A DNA stretch of 64,000 nt from Myxococcus xanthus (GTDB taxonomy: Bacteria; Myxococcota; Myxococcia; Myxococcales; Myxococcaceae), in the NCBI RefSeq assembly GCF_900106535.1, contig NZ_FNOH01000010.1:186001-250000 (forward strand), written 5' to 3'. A model generated the notes under the pieces. That model had not been told where the DNA came from. It saw only the letters and a program-made list of their open reading frames with translations, and did not search any database. Shown here one piece after another: positions 56,621 through 64,000 of the stretch; position 1 is the first letter of the stretch; each line of letters opens with the position of its first letter. The position numbers and the translations under genes were made by a program.

Positions 56621-56715
56621 GGTCGGGCGCGGCATACAAAGCACTCCAACCAGCTGTCAACGTCCGAGACGGGGGGACATTGGTAGGGGGCCTTGCTTCC
56701 GCTAGCGTTCGGGGC

Positions 56716-58536
56716 ATGGACCTTCCCAAGTCGGTGGTGCATGCGCTCCATGACCGGGCCGCGCAACAGGAGCAGCGCCCAGCCCTGTGGACGCGCCGTG
56801 GGGGCGCCTATGCGCCCACCTCGTGGTTTGAATATGCGCAACGGGTGCGGCGCTTCGCCCTGGGGTTGCACGCGCTGGGGGTCGGTGCGGGCCAGCCGGT
56901 GGGCATCCTGAGCTTCAACCGCGAGGAGTGGCACGTCGCCGATCTGGCGGCCATCGCCATGGGGGGCGTCCCTGTCGGTCTCTACACCACCAGCGCCCCG
57001 GAGCAGCTGGAGTACATCCTGGGGCACTGCGAGGCCACGCTCCTGGTGGTGGAGAACGAGAGGCACCTGCGCACCGCCCTGGCCCTGCGCGAGCGGTTGC
57101 CCAAGCTGCGCCACGTGGTCGTCATCGACGCGCCCACGGTGCTCCCGGAGGGCGTGCTGCGTTACGCGGACGTCATGGCCCTGGGCACCGGCGCCGACGA
57201 GAAGCCCTACTGGGACAGCGTCCACGCCCTGAAGCCGGAGGCCATGGGCACGCTCATCTACACCTCCGGCACCACCGGCCACCCCAAGGGGGTGATGCTC
57301 AGCCACCACAACCTGGTGTGGACGGCGAAGCAGCTCACGGACTCGGTGACGTTCGGCCAGCCCGCCGCGTCCTCGCTCGTGTCGTATCTGCCGCTGTCGC
57401 ACATCGCCGAGCAGATCATCTCCCTCTACAGCCCCTTGCTGAACGGGGTGCAGGTGTACTTCGCGGCGTCGGTGGACACGATGCCGCAGAGCCTGCGGGA
57501 GGTGCGCCCCTCGTTCTTTTTCGGCGTGCCGCGCGTGTGGGAGAAGTTCAAGGCGAAGGCGGAGGAGGGGCTGGCCTCGCAGCCGCCCTCGAAGCGCCGG
57601 GTGGTGGCCTGGGCGCGCCGGGTGGCCTCGGAGCGGCATGAGCGGGTGATGCGCCACCAGAGCGTCCCGATGACGCTGGAGGCCCAGTATCTGCTCGCCA
57701 GGCGGCTCGTGTTTGCCCCGCTGAAGGAGCGCATCGGCATGGAGCGGGTGTCCTTCTTCGCCACGGCGGCGGCGCCTGTCGGCCGGGAGGTGCTGGACTT
57801 CTTCGCCTCCATCGACATGGTCATCCACGAGGTGTGGGGCATGACGGAGGTGACGGGCCCCGGCACGGTGAGCACCGAGTCCCACACGCGGCTGGGGTCC
57901 GTGGGCCGGGCAATGATGGGGGTGGAGCTGCGCATCGCGGACGACGGCGAGCTGCTGGTGCGCGGCGGCAACGTCTGCATGGGGTACTACAAGAACCCGG
58001 AGGCCACCGCCGAGCTGCTGGCGGACGGGTGGCTGCACTCTGGTGACGTGGGCCAACTGGACGCGGACGGCTACGTCCAGATCACCGGCCGCAAGAAGGA
58101 CATCATCGTCACCTCGGGCGGGAAGAAGACGTCTCCCTCCAACATCGAGGAGCTGCTGACGGCCCTGCCCGGTGTGGGGCATGCGGTGGTGCTGGGCGAG
58201 CGCCGCAACTTCCTGGTGGCCTTGCTGACCTTGGACGTGGAGAAGGCGCGGGCCCTGGCCAAGGCGCAGGGGTGGCCGGAGGACGCGGCTCGGCTCGCGG
58301 AGGACGCCCGTCTGCGCCAGTTCCTCCAGGAGCGCGTGGAGCGCGACGTGAATCCGAAGCTGTCCCGCTTCGAGACCATCAAGCGCTTCGCGGTGCTGCC
58401 GAAGGACTTCTCCGTGGAGGGCGGTGAGCTGACGCCGAAGCTGAGCGTGCGCCGCAACGTGGTGGCGGAGAAGTACGCCGGCCTCGTGGAGTCGCTCTAC
58501 GACGAGTCCCCGCAGGGCGGTTCTCAGACGGGCTGA
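56716..58536 (+). CDS. Long-chain acyl-CoA synthetase (AMP-forming)
   Basis: The 606-residue enzyme activates fatty acids with ATP and CoA. The AMP-binding P-loop-like motif TLIYTSGTTGHPKGVMLSH, the EVWGMTEVTGPGT segment, the GDVGQLDADGYVQITGRKKDIIVTSGGKK motif and a C-terminal lysine region identify the adenylate-forming family. Its length and style match the FadD-like/long-chain group with the LxLSHIAEQ segment. The ATG at 56716 follows a short spacer after the acidic-tail gene, which reads the other way. The chain-length preference is not predictable. Confidence 0.93.
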   Translation: MDLPKSVVHALHDRAAQQEQRPALWTRRGGAYAPTSWFEYAQRVRRFALGLHALGVGAGQPVGILSFNREEWHVADLAAIAMGGVPVGLYTTSAPEQLEYILGHCEATLLVVENERHLRTALALRERLPKLRHVVVIDAPTVLPEGVLRYADVMALGTGADEKPYWDSVHALKPEAMGTLIYTSGTTGHPKGVMLSHHNLVWTAKQLTDSVTFGQPAASSLVSYLPLSHIAEQIISLYSPLLNGVQVYFAASVDTMPQSLREVRPSFFFGVPRVWEKFKAKAEEGLASQPPSKRRVVAWARRVASERHERVMRHQSVPMTLEAQYLLARRLVFAPLKERIGMERVSFFATAAAPVGREVLDFFASIDMVIHEVWGMTEVTGPGTVSTESHTRLGSVGRAMMGVELRIADDGELLVRGGNVCMGYYKNPEATAELLADGWLHSGDVGQLDADGYVQITGRKKDIIVTSGGKKTSPSNIEELLTALPGVGHAVVLGERRNFLVALLTLDVEKARALAKAQGWPEDAARLAEDARLRQFLQERVERDVNPKLSRFETIKRFAVLPKDFSVEGGELTPKLSVRRNVVAEKYAGLVESLYDESPQGGSQTG

Positions 58537-58560
58537 GCGTGCCGGCGCCGCGGGAAAGCG

Positions 58561-58596
58561 AAAGGGGCGGGGAACCTCGCGGTTCCTCGCCCCTTC
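58561..58596. terminator. Bidirectional terminator between acyl-CoA synthetase and gltA
   Basis: Bases 58561-58576 pair with 58581-58596 (one G-T pair) around a TCGC tetraloop. The A-rich left end and T-rich right end suit termination in both directions; it lies between two convergent stops. Confidence 0.75.
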
Positions 58597-58639
58597 GTGC
58601 TTCAGGCCCACGCGAGACGCGCGGGCCTTGGGTCACGGC

Positions 58640-59941
58640 CTACTTGACGGCGCGCTTGTCCATGGGGACGTAGTCGCGGCGCGGGGCGCCCGTGAACACC
58701 TGGCGCGGACGGGCAATCTTCTGCTCGTTGTCCGTCACCATCTCCTCCCACTGCGCGCACCAGCCCACCGTGCGGGGGATGGCGAAGAGCACCGGGAACA
58801 TCTCGACCTGGAAGCCCATCGCCTCGTAGATGAGGCCCGAGTAGAAGTCGACGTTCGGGTACAGCTTCCGCTTCACGAAGTACTCGTCCTCGAGCGCGAT
58901 GCGCTCCAGCTCGACGGCGATCTCCAGCAGCGGGTTCTTGCCCGTCACCTCGAAGACCTCGTCGGCCACGCGCTTGATGACCTTGGCGCGCGGATCGTAG
59001 GACTTGTAGACGCGGTGACCGAAGCCCATCAGCTTCTTCTCACCCTCGCCGCTCTTCACCGACTTGATGAACTCCGGGATCTTGGAGACGTGGCCGATGT
59101 CGCGGAGCATGCGGAGCACCGCCTCGTTGGCGCCGCCGTGCAGCGGGCCGTAGAGGGCGCCGATGCCCGCGCTGACCGCCGAGTACGGATCCACCTCGGA
59201 CGAGCCCACCGTGCGCACGGACGTGGTGGAGCAGTTCTGCTCGTGGTCCGCGTGCAGGATGAAGAGGATGTCGAGCGCGCGCTCGAGCACCGGGTGGACC
59301 TTGTAGGTCGACGTGCCGATGCGCTTGATCATCGCCAGGAAGTTGGCGACGTAGGACAGGTCGTTGTCCGGGTAGATGTACGGCAGGCCCATCGTGTGCC
59401 GGTAGGAGAACGCGGCGATGGTGGGCATCTTCGCGATGAGCCGCGTGATCTGGATGCGGCGGCTCAGCGGGTCCTTGATGTTCTTCGCGTCGGGGTAGAA
59501 GCTGGACAGCGCCGCCACCGTGGAGCTCACCATGGACATGGGGTGCGCGTCGTAGCGGAACCCGTCCATGAAGCTCTTCACGTTCTCGTGCACGTAGGTG
59601 TGGTGCGTGACGAGGTGGTTGAACTGCTGCAGCTCCTTCTCGGAGGGAAGCTCACCGTTCAGCAGGAGGTAGGCGACCTCGAGGAAGCTCGACTTCTCCG
59701 CGAGCTGCTCGATGGGGTAGCCCCGGTACTCCAGGATGCCCTTGTCTCCGTCGATGAAGGTGATGGCGCTCTTGCAGTTGGCGGTATTGAGGAACGCCGG
59801 ATCGTAGCCCATCAACCCAAAGTCATCGTCGCCCGTTTTGATCTGGCGGAGAGCATTGGTGCGAATACAGCCGTTCTCGATCGGGACCTCGTAGGTCTTC
59901 CCGGTCCGATTGTCGGTGATCGTCAGCGTGTCCTTGGCCAT
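58640..59941 (-). CDS. gltA: Citrate synthase
   Basis: The 433-residue enzyme condenses acetyl-CoA and oxaloacetate at the start of the citric-acid cycle. Family signs are FIDGDKGILEYRGYPIEQLA, HPMSMVSSTVAAL, HADHEQNCSTTSVRTVGSS, GALYGPLHGGANEAVLRML, MGFGHRVYKSYDPRAKVIK and the final YVPMDKRA. Length and the N-terminal beta region fit the type II (hexameric, NADH-sensitive) class. ATG 59941 gives the expected start. It lies downstream of the aro operon by 77 bases in the same direction, but a hairpin at 58561 closes its transcript. Confidence 0.97.
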   Translation of the reverse strand: MAKDTLTITDNRTGKTYEVPIENGCIRTNALRQIKTGDDDFGLMGYDPAFLNTANCKSAITFIDGDKGILEYRGYPIEQLAEKSSFLEVAYLLLNGELPSEKELQQFNHLVTHHTYVHENVKSFMDGFRYDAHPMSMVSSTVAALSSFYPDAKNIKDPLSRRIQITRLIAKMPTIAAFSYRHTMGLPYIYPDNDLSYVANFLAMIKRIGTSTYKVHPVLERALDILFILHADHEQNCSTTSVRTVGSSEVDPYSAVSAGIGALYGPLHGGANEAVLRMLRDIGHVSKIPEFIKSVKSGEGEKKLMGFGHRVYKSYDPRAKVIKRVADEVFEVTGKNPLLEIAVELERIALEDEYFVKRKLYPNVDFYSGLIYEAMGFQVEMFPVLFAIPRTVGWCAQWEEMVTDNEQKIARPRQVFTGAPRRDYVPMDKRAVK

Positions 59942-60018
59942 GGGGCGGAGATTTCACAGGGGGGAGAGTGCTTTCAACAAAAAAGAACGATAAGTCTGCT
60001 GGACGGACACTGGGGGTC

Positions 60019-61311
60019 TCATCCTGCATCAGTTATCCGAACACCCACCCTGGACAACTGGCGCCAGAACCCAGGAAAGCTCTTTTCCACGCACTCTGGA
60101 CCGGTGAGTGTCAGCGGCGTGCCGGACAGGACACACAGTGTCGCAGCGGTCATCGCGAGACGATGGTCCCCCTCGCTGCTCATCTCGAAGCCCGCAGGTG
60201 GCGTGCGGGGTGGCTGGATCAGCAGCTGTTCTCCTTGGAGCTCCGTGGTTCCGCCGAACGCCTTCACGAGCGTCCGGATGCCCTCGAGACGGTCGCTCTC
60301 CTTGACGCGGAGGATACCCACCTCCGTGAGCGTGGAGGGCGCGGGAAGCACGCAGGCGAGGGCGGCCAGCGTGGGGAGCAGGTCCGGGCATTCCTCGCCG
60401 GAGGCGCGAAGGCCCCCTGAAAGCTGGCCCTCCACCTTGAGCGTGAAGGGAGGGCCCGCGGGCACCGCGCGCAGGCCCACCTGCTCAATCAACCGGACAA
60501 TGGCGTCGTCCGGGTGGGCACTGCCTGTGTCCGCGCGCACCACGGTGCCGCCCGTCTTCCACGCCACCAGCAGCAGGTAGCCCAGGGACGACCAATCCCC
60601 CGGAAGCGTGGGGACGGCCGGGGGCGCCGCGTACCCGGCCACGGTGTAGCTCGACGGGGAGCGCAGGATGTCGAAGCCGAAGCGGCTCAGCCACGTGAGG
60701 GTCAGCTCCAGGTATCCCGCGCTGGTGAGGGGCCCGTCAATCTCCACGCGCCAGGGGCGGCGCTCGCGCAGGTACAGCGCCGCGCAGCCCAGCAGCAGGC
60801 TGGAGGCGTACTGGCTGCTCTGGGCGCCCGGCACGCGGAACACGGGAGTGGCGTTCGACGTATCACGGGGCGCGCGCAGCTCCACGGGCCAGGGCGTGCC
60901 CTCGGTGAGCGTGAGGCCCATGGGACCCAGGGCCTCGCGCAGGGACGTGAAGAGCGGGCCGTGGGGCCGCTCGCCCAGGCGGGGTGTGCCGGTGAAGCGC
61001 GCCTGAGCGCCGGGCGTCACCGCCGCCTGGGTGGCCAGGATGCGGAAGGGCGCGCCACCGTCCGCGCAGTCGATGTCGCGCACGGCGTCCGGAGGCAGAC
61101 GCAGGGCCTCGACGCCCTGGCGCAGCACGCGCACGTCGGCGGGGAGGTCCTCGTCCGCCTCGGCCTGCACCGAGGGCAGCGGCCACGAGCCCGTGAGGTG
61201 CCCCAGCACCAGCGCCCGCTGCGCGTCCGACTTGGACACTGGCGGGGTGAGGGGCGCGGCGTGCAGCGCGGATGGGTCCACCACGATACGGGAAGCCTTC
61301 GCCGTGCTCAT
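60019..61311 (-). CDS. aroA: 3-Phosphoshikimate 1-carboxyvinyltransferase (EPSP synthase)
   Basis: The 430-residue enzyme adds the enolpyruvyl group to shikimate-3-phosphate. It has the VSKSDAQRALVLGHL start region, DCADGGAPFRIL, QSSQYASSLLLG, LRVKESDRLEGI and SSEGDHRLAMTAA motifs, some of them divergent from the better-known enzymes. The ATG at 61311 overlaps the aroB stop by 4 bases, so the two are coupled. It is the last gene of the aroE-aroC-aroB-aroA operon. Confidence 0.9.
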   Translation of the reverse strand: MSTAKASRIVVDPSALHAAPLTPPVSKSDAQRALVLGHLTGSWPLPSVQAEADEDLPADVRVLRQGVEALRLPPDAVRDIDCADGGAPFRILATQAAVTPGAQARFTGTPRLGERPHGPLFTSLREALGPMGLTLTEGTPWPVELRAPRDTSNATPVFRVPGAQSSQYASSLLLGCAALYLRERRPWRVEIDGPLTSAGYLELTLTWLSRFGFDILRSPSSYTVAGYAAPPAVPTLPGDWSSLGYLLLVAWKTGGTVVRADTGSAHPDDAIVRLIEQVGLRAVPAGPPFTLKVEGQLSGGLRASGEECPDLLPTLAALACVLPAPSTLTEVGILRVKESDRLEGIRTLVKAFGGTTELQGEQLLIQPPRTPPAGFEMSSEGDHRLAMTAATLCVLSGTPLTLTGPECVEKSFPGFWRQLSRVGVRITDAG

Positions 61312-62378
61312 GGTCGCTCCCCCTTCGTCCACGCGGGCCACAAGGCACGCCAGCTTGATTCGTCCACGTCACGCACCTCGGTGGCGCCAATGGCCGTCAG
61401 CAGCACCATGCGCAGCTCGCCCTTGGCGCCGGCCTTCTTGTCGGCGGTGAGCAGCGCCCGCACGTCCTTCATCGGCGCGCGGCGGAGCAGGGCGGCGGCG
61501 CGCTCGCGGCCCTGCACGCCGGGGCCATTGGCCAGGGCGGCTTCGACCTCGGCGGCCACGGGCTCCGGTGTCACGCCCAGGTGACGGCCCACGTCCAGGG
61601 CCAGCAGCATGCCCAGACCCACGCCGTCACCGTGGGACAGCTTGAAGCGGGACACGCTCTCCAGCACGTGGCCGAAGGTGTGGCCGAAGTTGAGCACCCG
61701 GCGCAGCCCCGTGTGCTCGTACGGGTCCTGCGCGCAGATGCGCTCCTTGAGGGCGCGGGCGTCCTTCACGAGCTTCTCGAGCGCGGGCGGCTTGCGCACA
61801 TAGCGGCGGAAGAGCGGCGCGTCGAGGCTGACCACCATCTTCCAGGCCTCCAGCGCGCCCTCGCGGCGCTGCGCATCGGAGAGCGTGTCGAAGAACTCGG
61901 GGCACACCCAGCCTTCGTCCGCGTAGTGGAAGACGCCGGCCGGGTTCTTCACCACGCGCCCGCGCACCGTCATGTCGACAGCGCCCTTGCCGCCAACGCT
62001 GCTGTCCACCGCCGCCAGCAGCGTGGTGGGGACCTGCACCAGGCGCACGCCGCGCTTGAGGACATGCGCGGCCACGGTGGAGACGTCACCGATGGTGCCG
62101 CCGCCCACGGCCACGAGCGTGCCGGAGCGCGGAAGGGCCAGTCCGTTGGCGAGGACCTTCTCCAGGGCGGTGAACGTCTTGGCGCTCTCGCCGCCGGTGA
62201 GCTGGATGATGGCGCGGGGGCTGCGCGCCTCCAGGGTGGGGATGAGGGAGGGGTGGAGCTTCGCGACGGTGCGGTCCACCACCGCCACGCTGCCCTCGGG
62301 CAGGTTCCTGGCGAGGCGGGCGAAGGTGCCCCAGCGATCGGACGGCGGACGGTAGGCCCCGGGAGGAAGAGCACTCAT
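61308..62378 (-). CDS. aroB: 3-Dehydroquinate synthase
   Basis: The 356-residue zinc enzyme turns DAHP into 3-dehydroquinate. It has the NAD-site GGGTIGDVSTVAAHVLKRG, VPTTLLAAVDSSVGGKGAVD, FNFGHTFGHVLESVS (here LNFGHTFGHVLES) and HGDGVGLGMLLAL motifs. ATG 62378 overlaps the aroC stop by 4 bases. The first residues are shorter and more variable than usual. Confidence 0.95.
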   Translation of the reverse strand: MSALPPGAYRPPSDRWGTFARLARNLPEGSVAVVDRTVAKLHPSLIPTLEARSPRAIIQLTGGESAKTFTALEKVLANGLALPRSGTLVAVGGGTIGDVSTVAAHVLKRGVRLVQVPTTLLAAVDSSVGGKGAVDMTVRGRVVKNPAGVFHYADEGWVCPEFFDTLSDAQRREGALEAWKMVVSLDAPLFRRYVRKPPALEKLVKDARALKERICAQDPYEHTGLRRVLNFGHTFGHVLESVSRFKLSHGDGVGLGMLLALDVGRHLGVTPEPVAAEVEAALANGPGVQGRERAAALLRRAPMKDVRALLTADKKAGAKGELRMVLLTAIGATEVRDVDESSWRALWPAWTKGERP

Positions 62379-63394
62379 GGCGCGTGGGGCCTCGCGTTGA
62401 AGTGGAGGACGAGGTCGGCGATGACGAGCGACACCATGGCCTCCAGCACCGGGACTGCCCGGGGCATGATGCACGGGTCGTGACGGCCGCCCTTCGCATG
62501 CTCCTGCAGCGTCGCGGGCGGCTTGAAGAAGGTGCGAATCTGCATCGGCTCACCGTTGGCGAGCCCGCCCTGGATGCCGCCGTATGCGTCCTTCACGGCG
62601 TGGAACTGGATGCCGGGCTGGCCAATGCGCTCGAGCAGGTCCGGCGGACCCCAGACGACGCCCGTGACGGCGCCGATGCTGCCCAGGGCCTGCGCGATGC
62701 GCGCCTTGAGCTTGCCGAAGATGGGCTCGCCCAGACCCACGGGCAGGCCCTCCACGCGCACGTCAATGGCGCCGCCCAGGCTGTCGCCCGCCTCCTTCGC
62801 GGTGAGGATGCGCCGGGACATCTCGTCGCGGATGGCGACGTCCGGGCAGCGCGTGGCGTGGGCGTCCACCTGCTCGCGGGTGAGTCCCGGCGCGGGCACG
62901 GCGGCCACCAGGTTGCCCACCTGGGACACGTAGGCGACGGTGCGGATGGAAGGCACGTCACGGGCGAGGTACGCCTCGGCGATGGCGCCGCCGATGACGC
63001 GGCAGAGCGTCTCGCGCCCGCTGGTGCGCCCGCCGCCGCGGTGGTCACGGTGCTTGAAGCGCTCGCGCCACACGGCGTCCGCGTGGCCGGGCCGGTCCTC
63101 GGCCTTCAGCTTCTCGTAGTCCCCCGAGCGCTGGTTGGTGTTGCGCACGATGGCGGCGATGGGCGTCCCCAGCGTCTTGTCCTCGAAGACGCCGGACAGG
63201 AGCTCCACCTGGTCCGGTTCGCTGCGCGCGGTGGTGATGGTGGACTGGCCGGGGCGCCGACGGTCCAGCGCGACTTGAATCTGCTCGCGCGTCAGGGGCA
63301 CGCCGGCGGGGCAGCCATCCAGGATGGCGCCGAGAGCGGGCCCGTGGCTCTCTCCAAACGTCGTCAGGCGAAACAGTTCGCCGAAGGTATTCAT
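62375..63394 (-). CDS. aroC: Chorismate synthase
   Basis: The 339-residue flavoenzyme makes chorismate, the common aromatic precursor. Family motifs are TFGESHGPALGAILDGCPAG, RPGHADAVWRERFKHRDHRGGGRTSGRET and the later FHAVKDAYGGIQGGLANGEPM and RHDPCIMPRAVPVLEAMVSL. ATG 63394 overlaps the aroE stop by 4 bases. It is the second gene of the operon. Confidence 0.97.
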   Translation of the reverse strand: MNTFGELFRLTTFGESHGPALGAILDGCPAGVPLTREQIQVALDRRRPGQSTITTARSEPDQVELLSGVFEDKTLGTPIAAIVRNTNQRSGDYEKLKAEDRPGHADAVWRERFKHRDHRGGGRTSGRETLCRVIGGAIAEAYLARDVPSIRTVAYVSQVGNLVAAVPAPGLTREQVDAHATRCPDVAIRDEMSRRILTAKEAGDSLGGAIDVRVEGLPVGLGEPIFGKLKARIAQALGSIGAVTGVVWGPPDLLERIGQPGIQFHAVKDAYGGIQGGLANGEPMQIRTFFKPPATLQEHAKGGRHDPCIMPRAVPVLEAMVSLVIADLVLHFNARPHAP

Positions 63395-64000
63395 GTCGCG
63401 GACTCCCAGAGTTGGCGCTGACGCCGGGCTTGCGCGATGAACCACGCCGCACCCAGCAGGACTGGAGTACCGCCGCGTTGGACAATCTCCGCGGCGATGC
63501 GCCGGCCCGGGGCTCCGTAGGCGATGACCGCCACACGGGCCCCGTCGAAGCGCAGGTCGTCAGGAGCGGGCACCCTATCGGGCCAGGTCCAGACGCCCGC
63601 CCCTGTGAGAGGCGCCTGGATGTCGGCGCGTCGCAAGACGCGCAAGTCGCAGCTCAGCTCCGCCGCCACGGACCGGAGCGCCGAGGTGGCGCCACCGTCC
63701 CCCAGGACGAAGACTTCGCGAGCCCCGAGCCGCTCGAGCACCGTGCGGGCGCCGAACGTGTCGGTATTGAAGGCTTCCCACCGGCCGCCCCGGCGGACCA
63801 GCGTGTTGATGGCGTCCAGCGAGGACCCCGTGTGCTTCGCCAGCCGCAGCTTGAAGGGGCTGGTGACGGCGAAGCCTCCGTAGTGAGGCAGGAGCGCGTC
63901 CACCACGGCCTCCACCGGCCCGTCCTCCGGCAGGTCGATGCGGTCGAAGGGCTGACGGTGGATGCGGGGCGAGCGCGAGTGGACGATGGACGTCCCCAGG
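63391..64000 (-). CDS. aroE: Shikimate dehydrogenase, partial (start is beyond the window)
   Basis: At least 202 residues are visible; the start lies past position 64000. The frame enters with VHSRSPRIHRQPFDRIDLP, the shikimate-binding SxS motif. Later come VTSPFKLRLAKHTGSSLDAINTLVRR (catalytic lysine region) and the NADP-binding VFVLGDGGATSALRSVA. The enzyme reduces 3-dehydroshikimate to shikimate. The lysine motif is FAVTSPFKLRLA instead of the usual VTxPxK; the key Lys is present. It is the first recognisable gene of the operon. Confidence 0.88.
   Translation of the reverse strand, partial: LGTSIVHSRSPRIHRQPFDRIDLPEDGPVEAVVDALLPHYGGFAVTSPFKLRLAKHTGSSLDAINTLVRRGGRWEAFNTDTFGARTVLERLGAREVFVLGDGGATSALRSVAAELSCDLRVLRRADIQAPLTGAGVWTWPDRVPAPDDLRFDGARVAVIAYGAPGRRIAAEIVQRGGTPVLLGAAWFIAQARRQRQLWESAT

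Overview
The window looks like chromosomal DNA of a myxobacterium, probably Myxococcaceae (Myxococcus or Corallococcus). The reasons are inferential. The sequence is GC-rich with strong third-position GC bias, so nearly every real gene casts long false reading frames. There are many lipoproteins, a regulator with a SARP-type DNA-binding/BTAD head on an AAA ATPase, a zinc-ribbon membrane protein resembling gliding-motility proteins in layout, an Sfp-type phosphopantetheinyl transferase, and a decayed lipoxygenase gene. No rRNA, CRISPR array, insertion sequence or replication origin was seen.

Layout, 0-17 kb: a metzincin-like protein, then hutH divergent from lysC, an exported helix-hairpin-helix protein and a zinc-ribbon/TQxFG-repeat membrane protein. 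These are followed by a family 2 glycosyltransferase, an NlpC/P60-like lipoprotein, a repeat-rich lipoprotein, a UvrD-like helicase, and an Hsp70/SCP2/small-protein operon. 17-30 kb: tRNA-Val(CAC), a TerC membrane protein, a secreted beta-sandwich lipoprotein and a metallo-beta-lactamase/Rieske fusion. A four-gene minus-strand operon (processive GT2 synthase, HlyD-like protein, TolC-like protein, exported accessory protein) looks like a complete polysaccharide synthesis and export unit. An Sfp-type transferase facing a type II thioesterase, cysC and a second large metallo-beta-lactamase protein follow.

30-36 kb is the accessory part: two small cysteine-containing lipoproteins, a frameshifted lipoxygenase remnant, and a gene for a two-helix membrane protein with markedly lower GC. 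That gene sits beside fragmentary sequence at the 3' end of tRNA-Arg(CCT). A fatty-acid desaturase and a small zinc-motif protein follow. 36-46 kb: the SARP/AAA regulator, cca, mnmA, a lipoprotein, an HU/IHF-type protein, a SPOR-domain protein, a cupin, a lipoprotein with calcium-loop-like repeats, and a ribbon-helix-helix protein leading two nucleotide-sugar epimerase/decarboxylase genes.

46-64 kb is mostly housekeeping: lepA-lepB, then pyrB-pyrC-carA with a conserved hypothetical gene, pyruvate kinase, an exported bifunctional-nuclease-domain protein, an acidic zinc-ribbon protein, an acyl-CoA synthetase, gltA, and the shikimate operon aroE-aroC-aroB-aroA. Each junction in the aro operon is a 4-base stop/start overlap, and aroE runs off the end of the window. 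Hairpin terminators separate many of the convergent or terminal genes.
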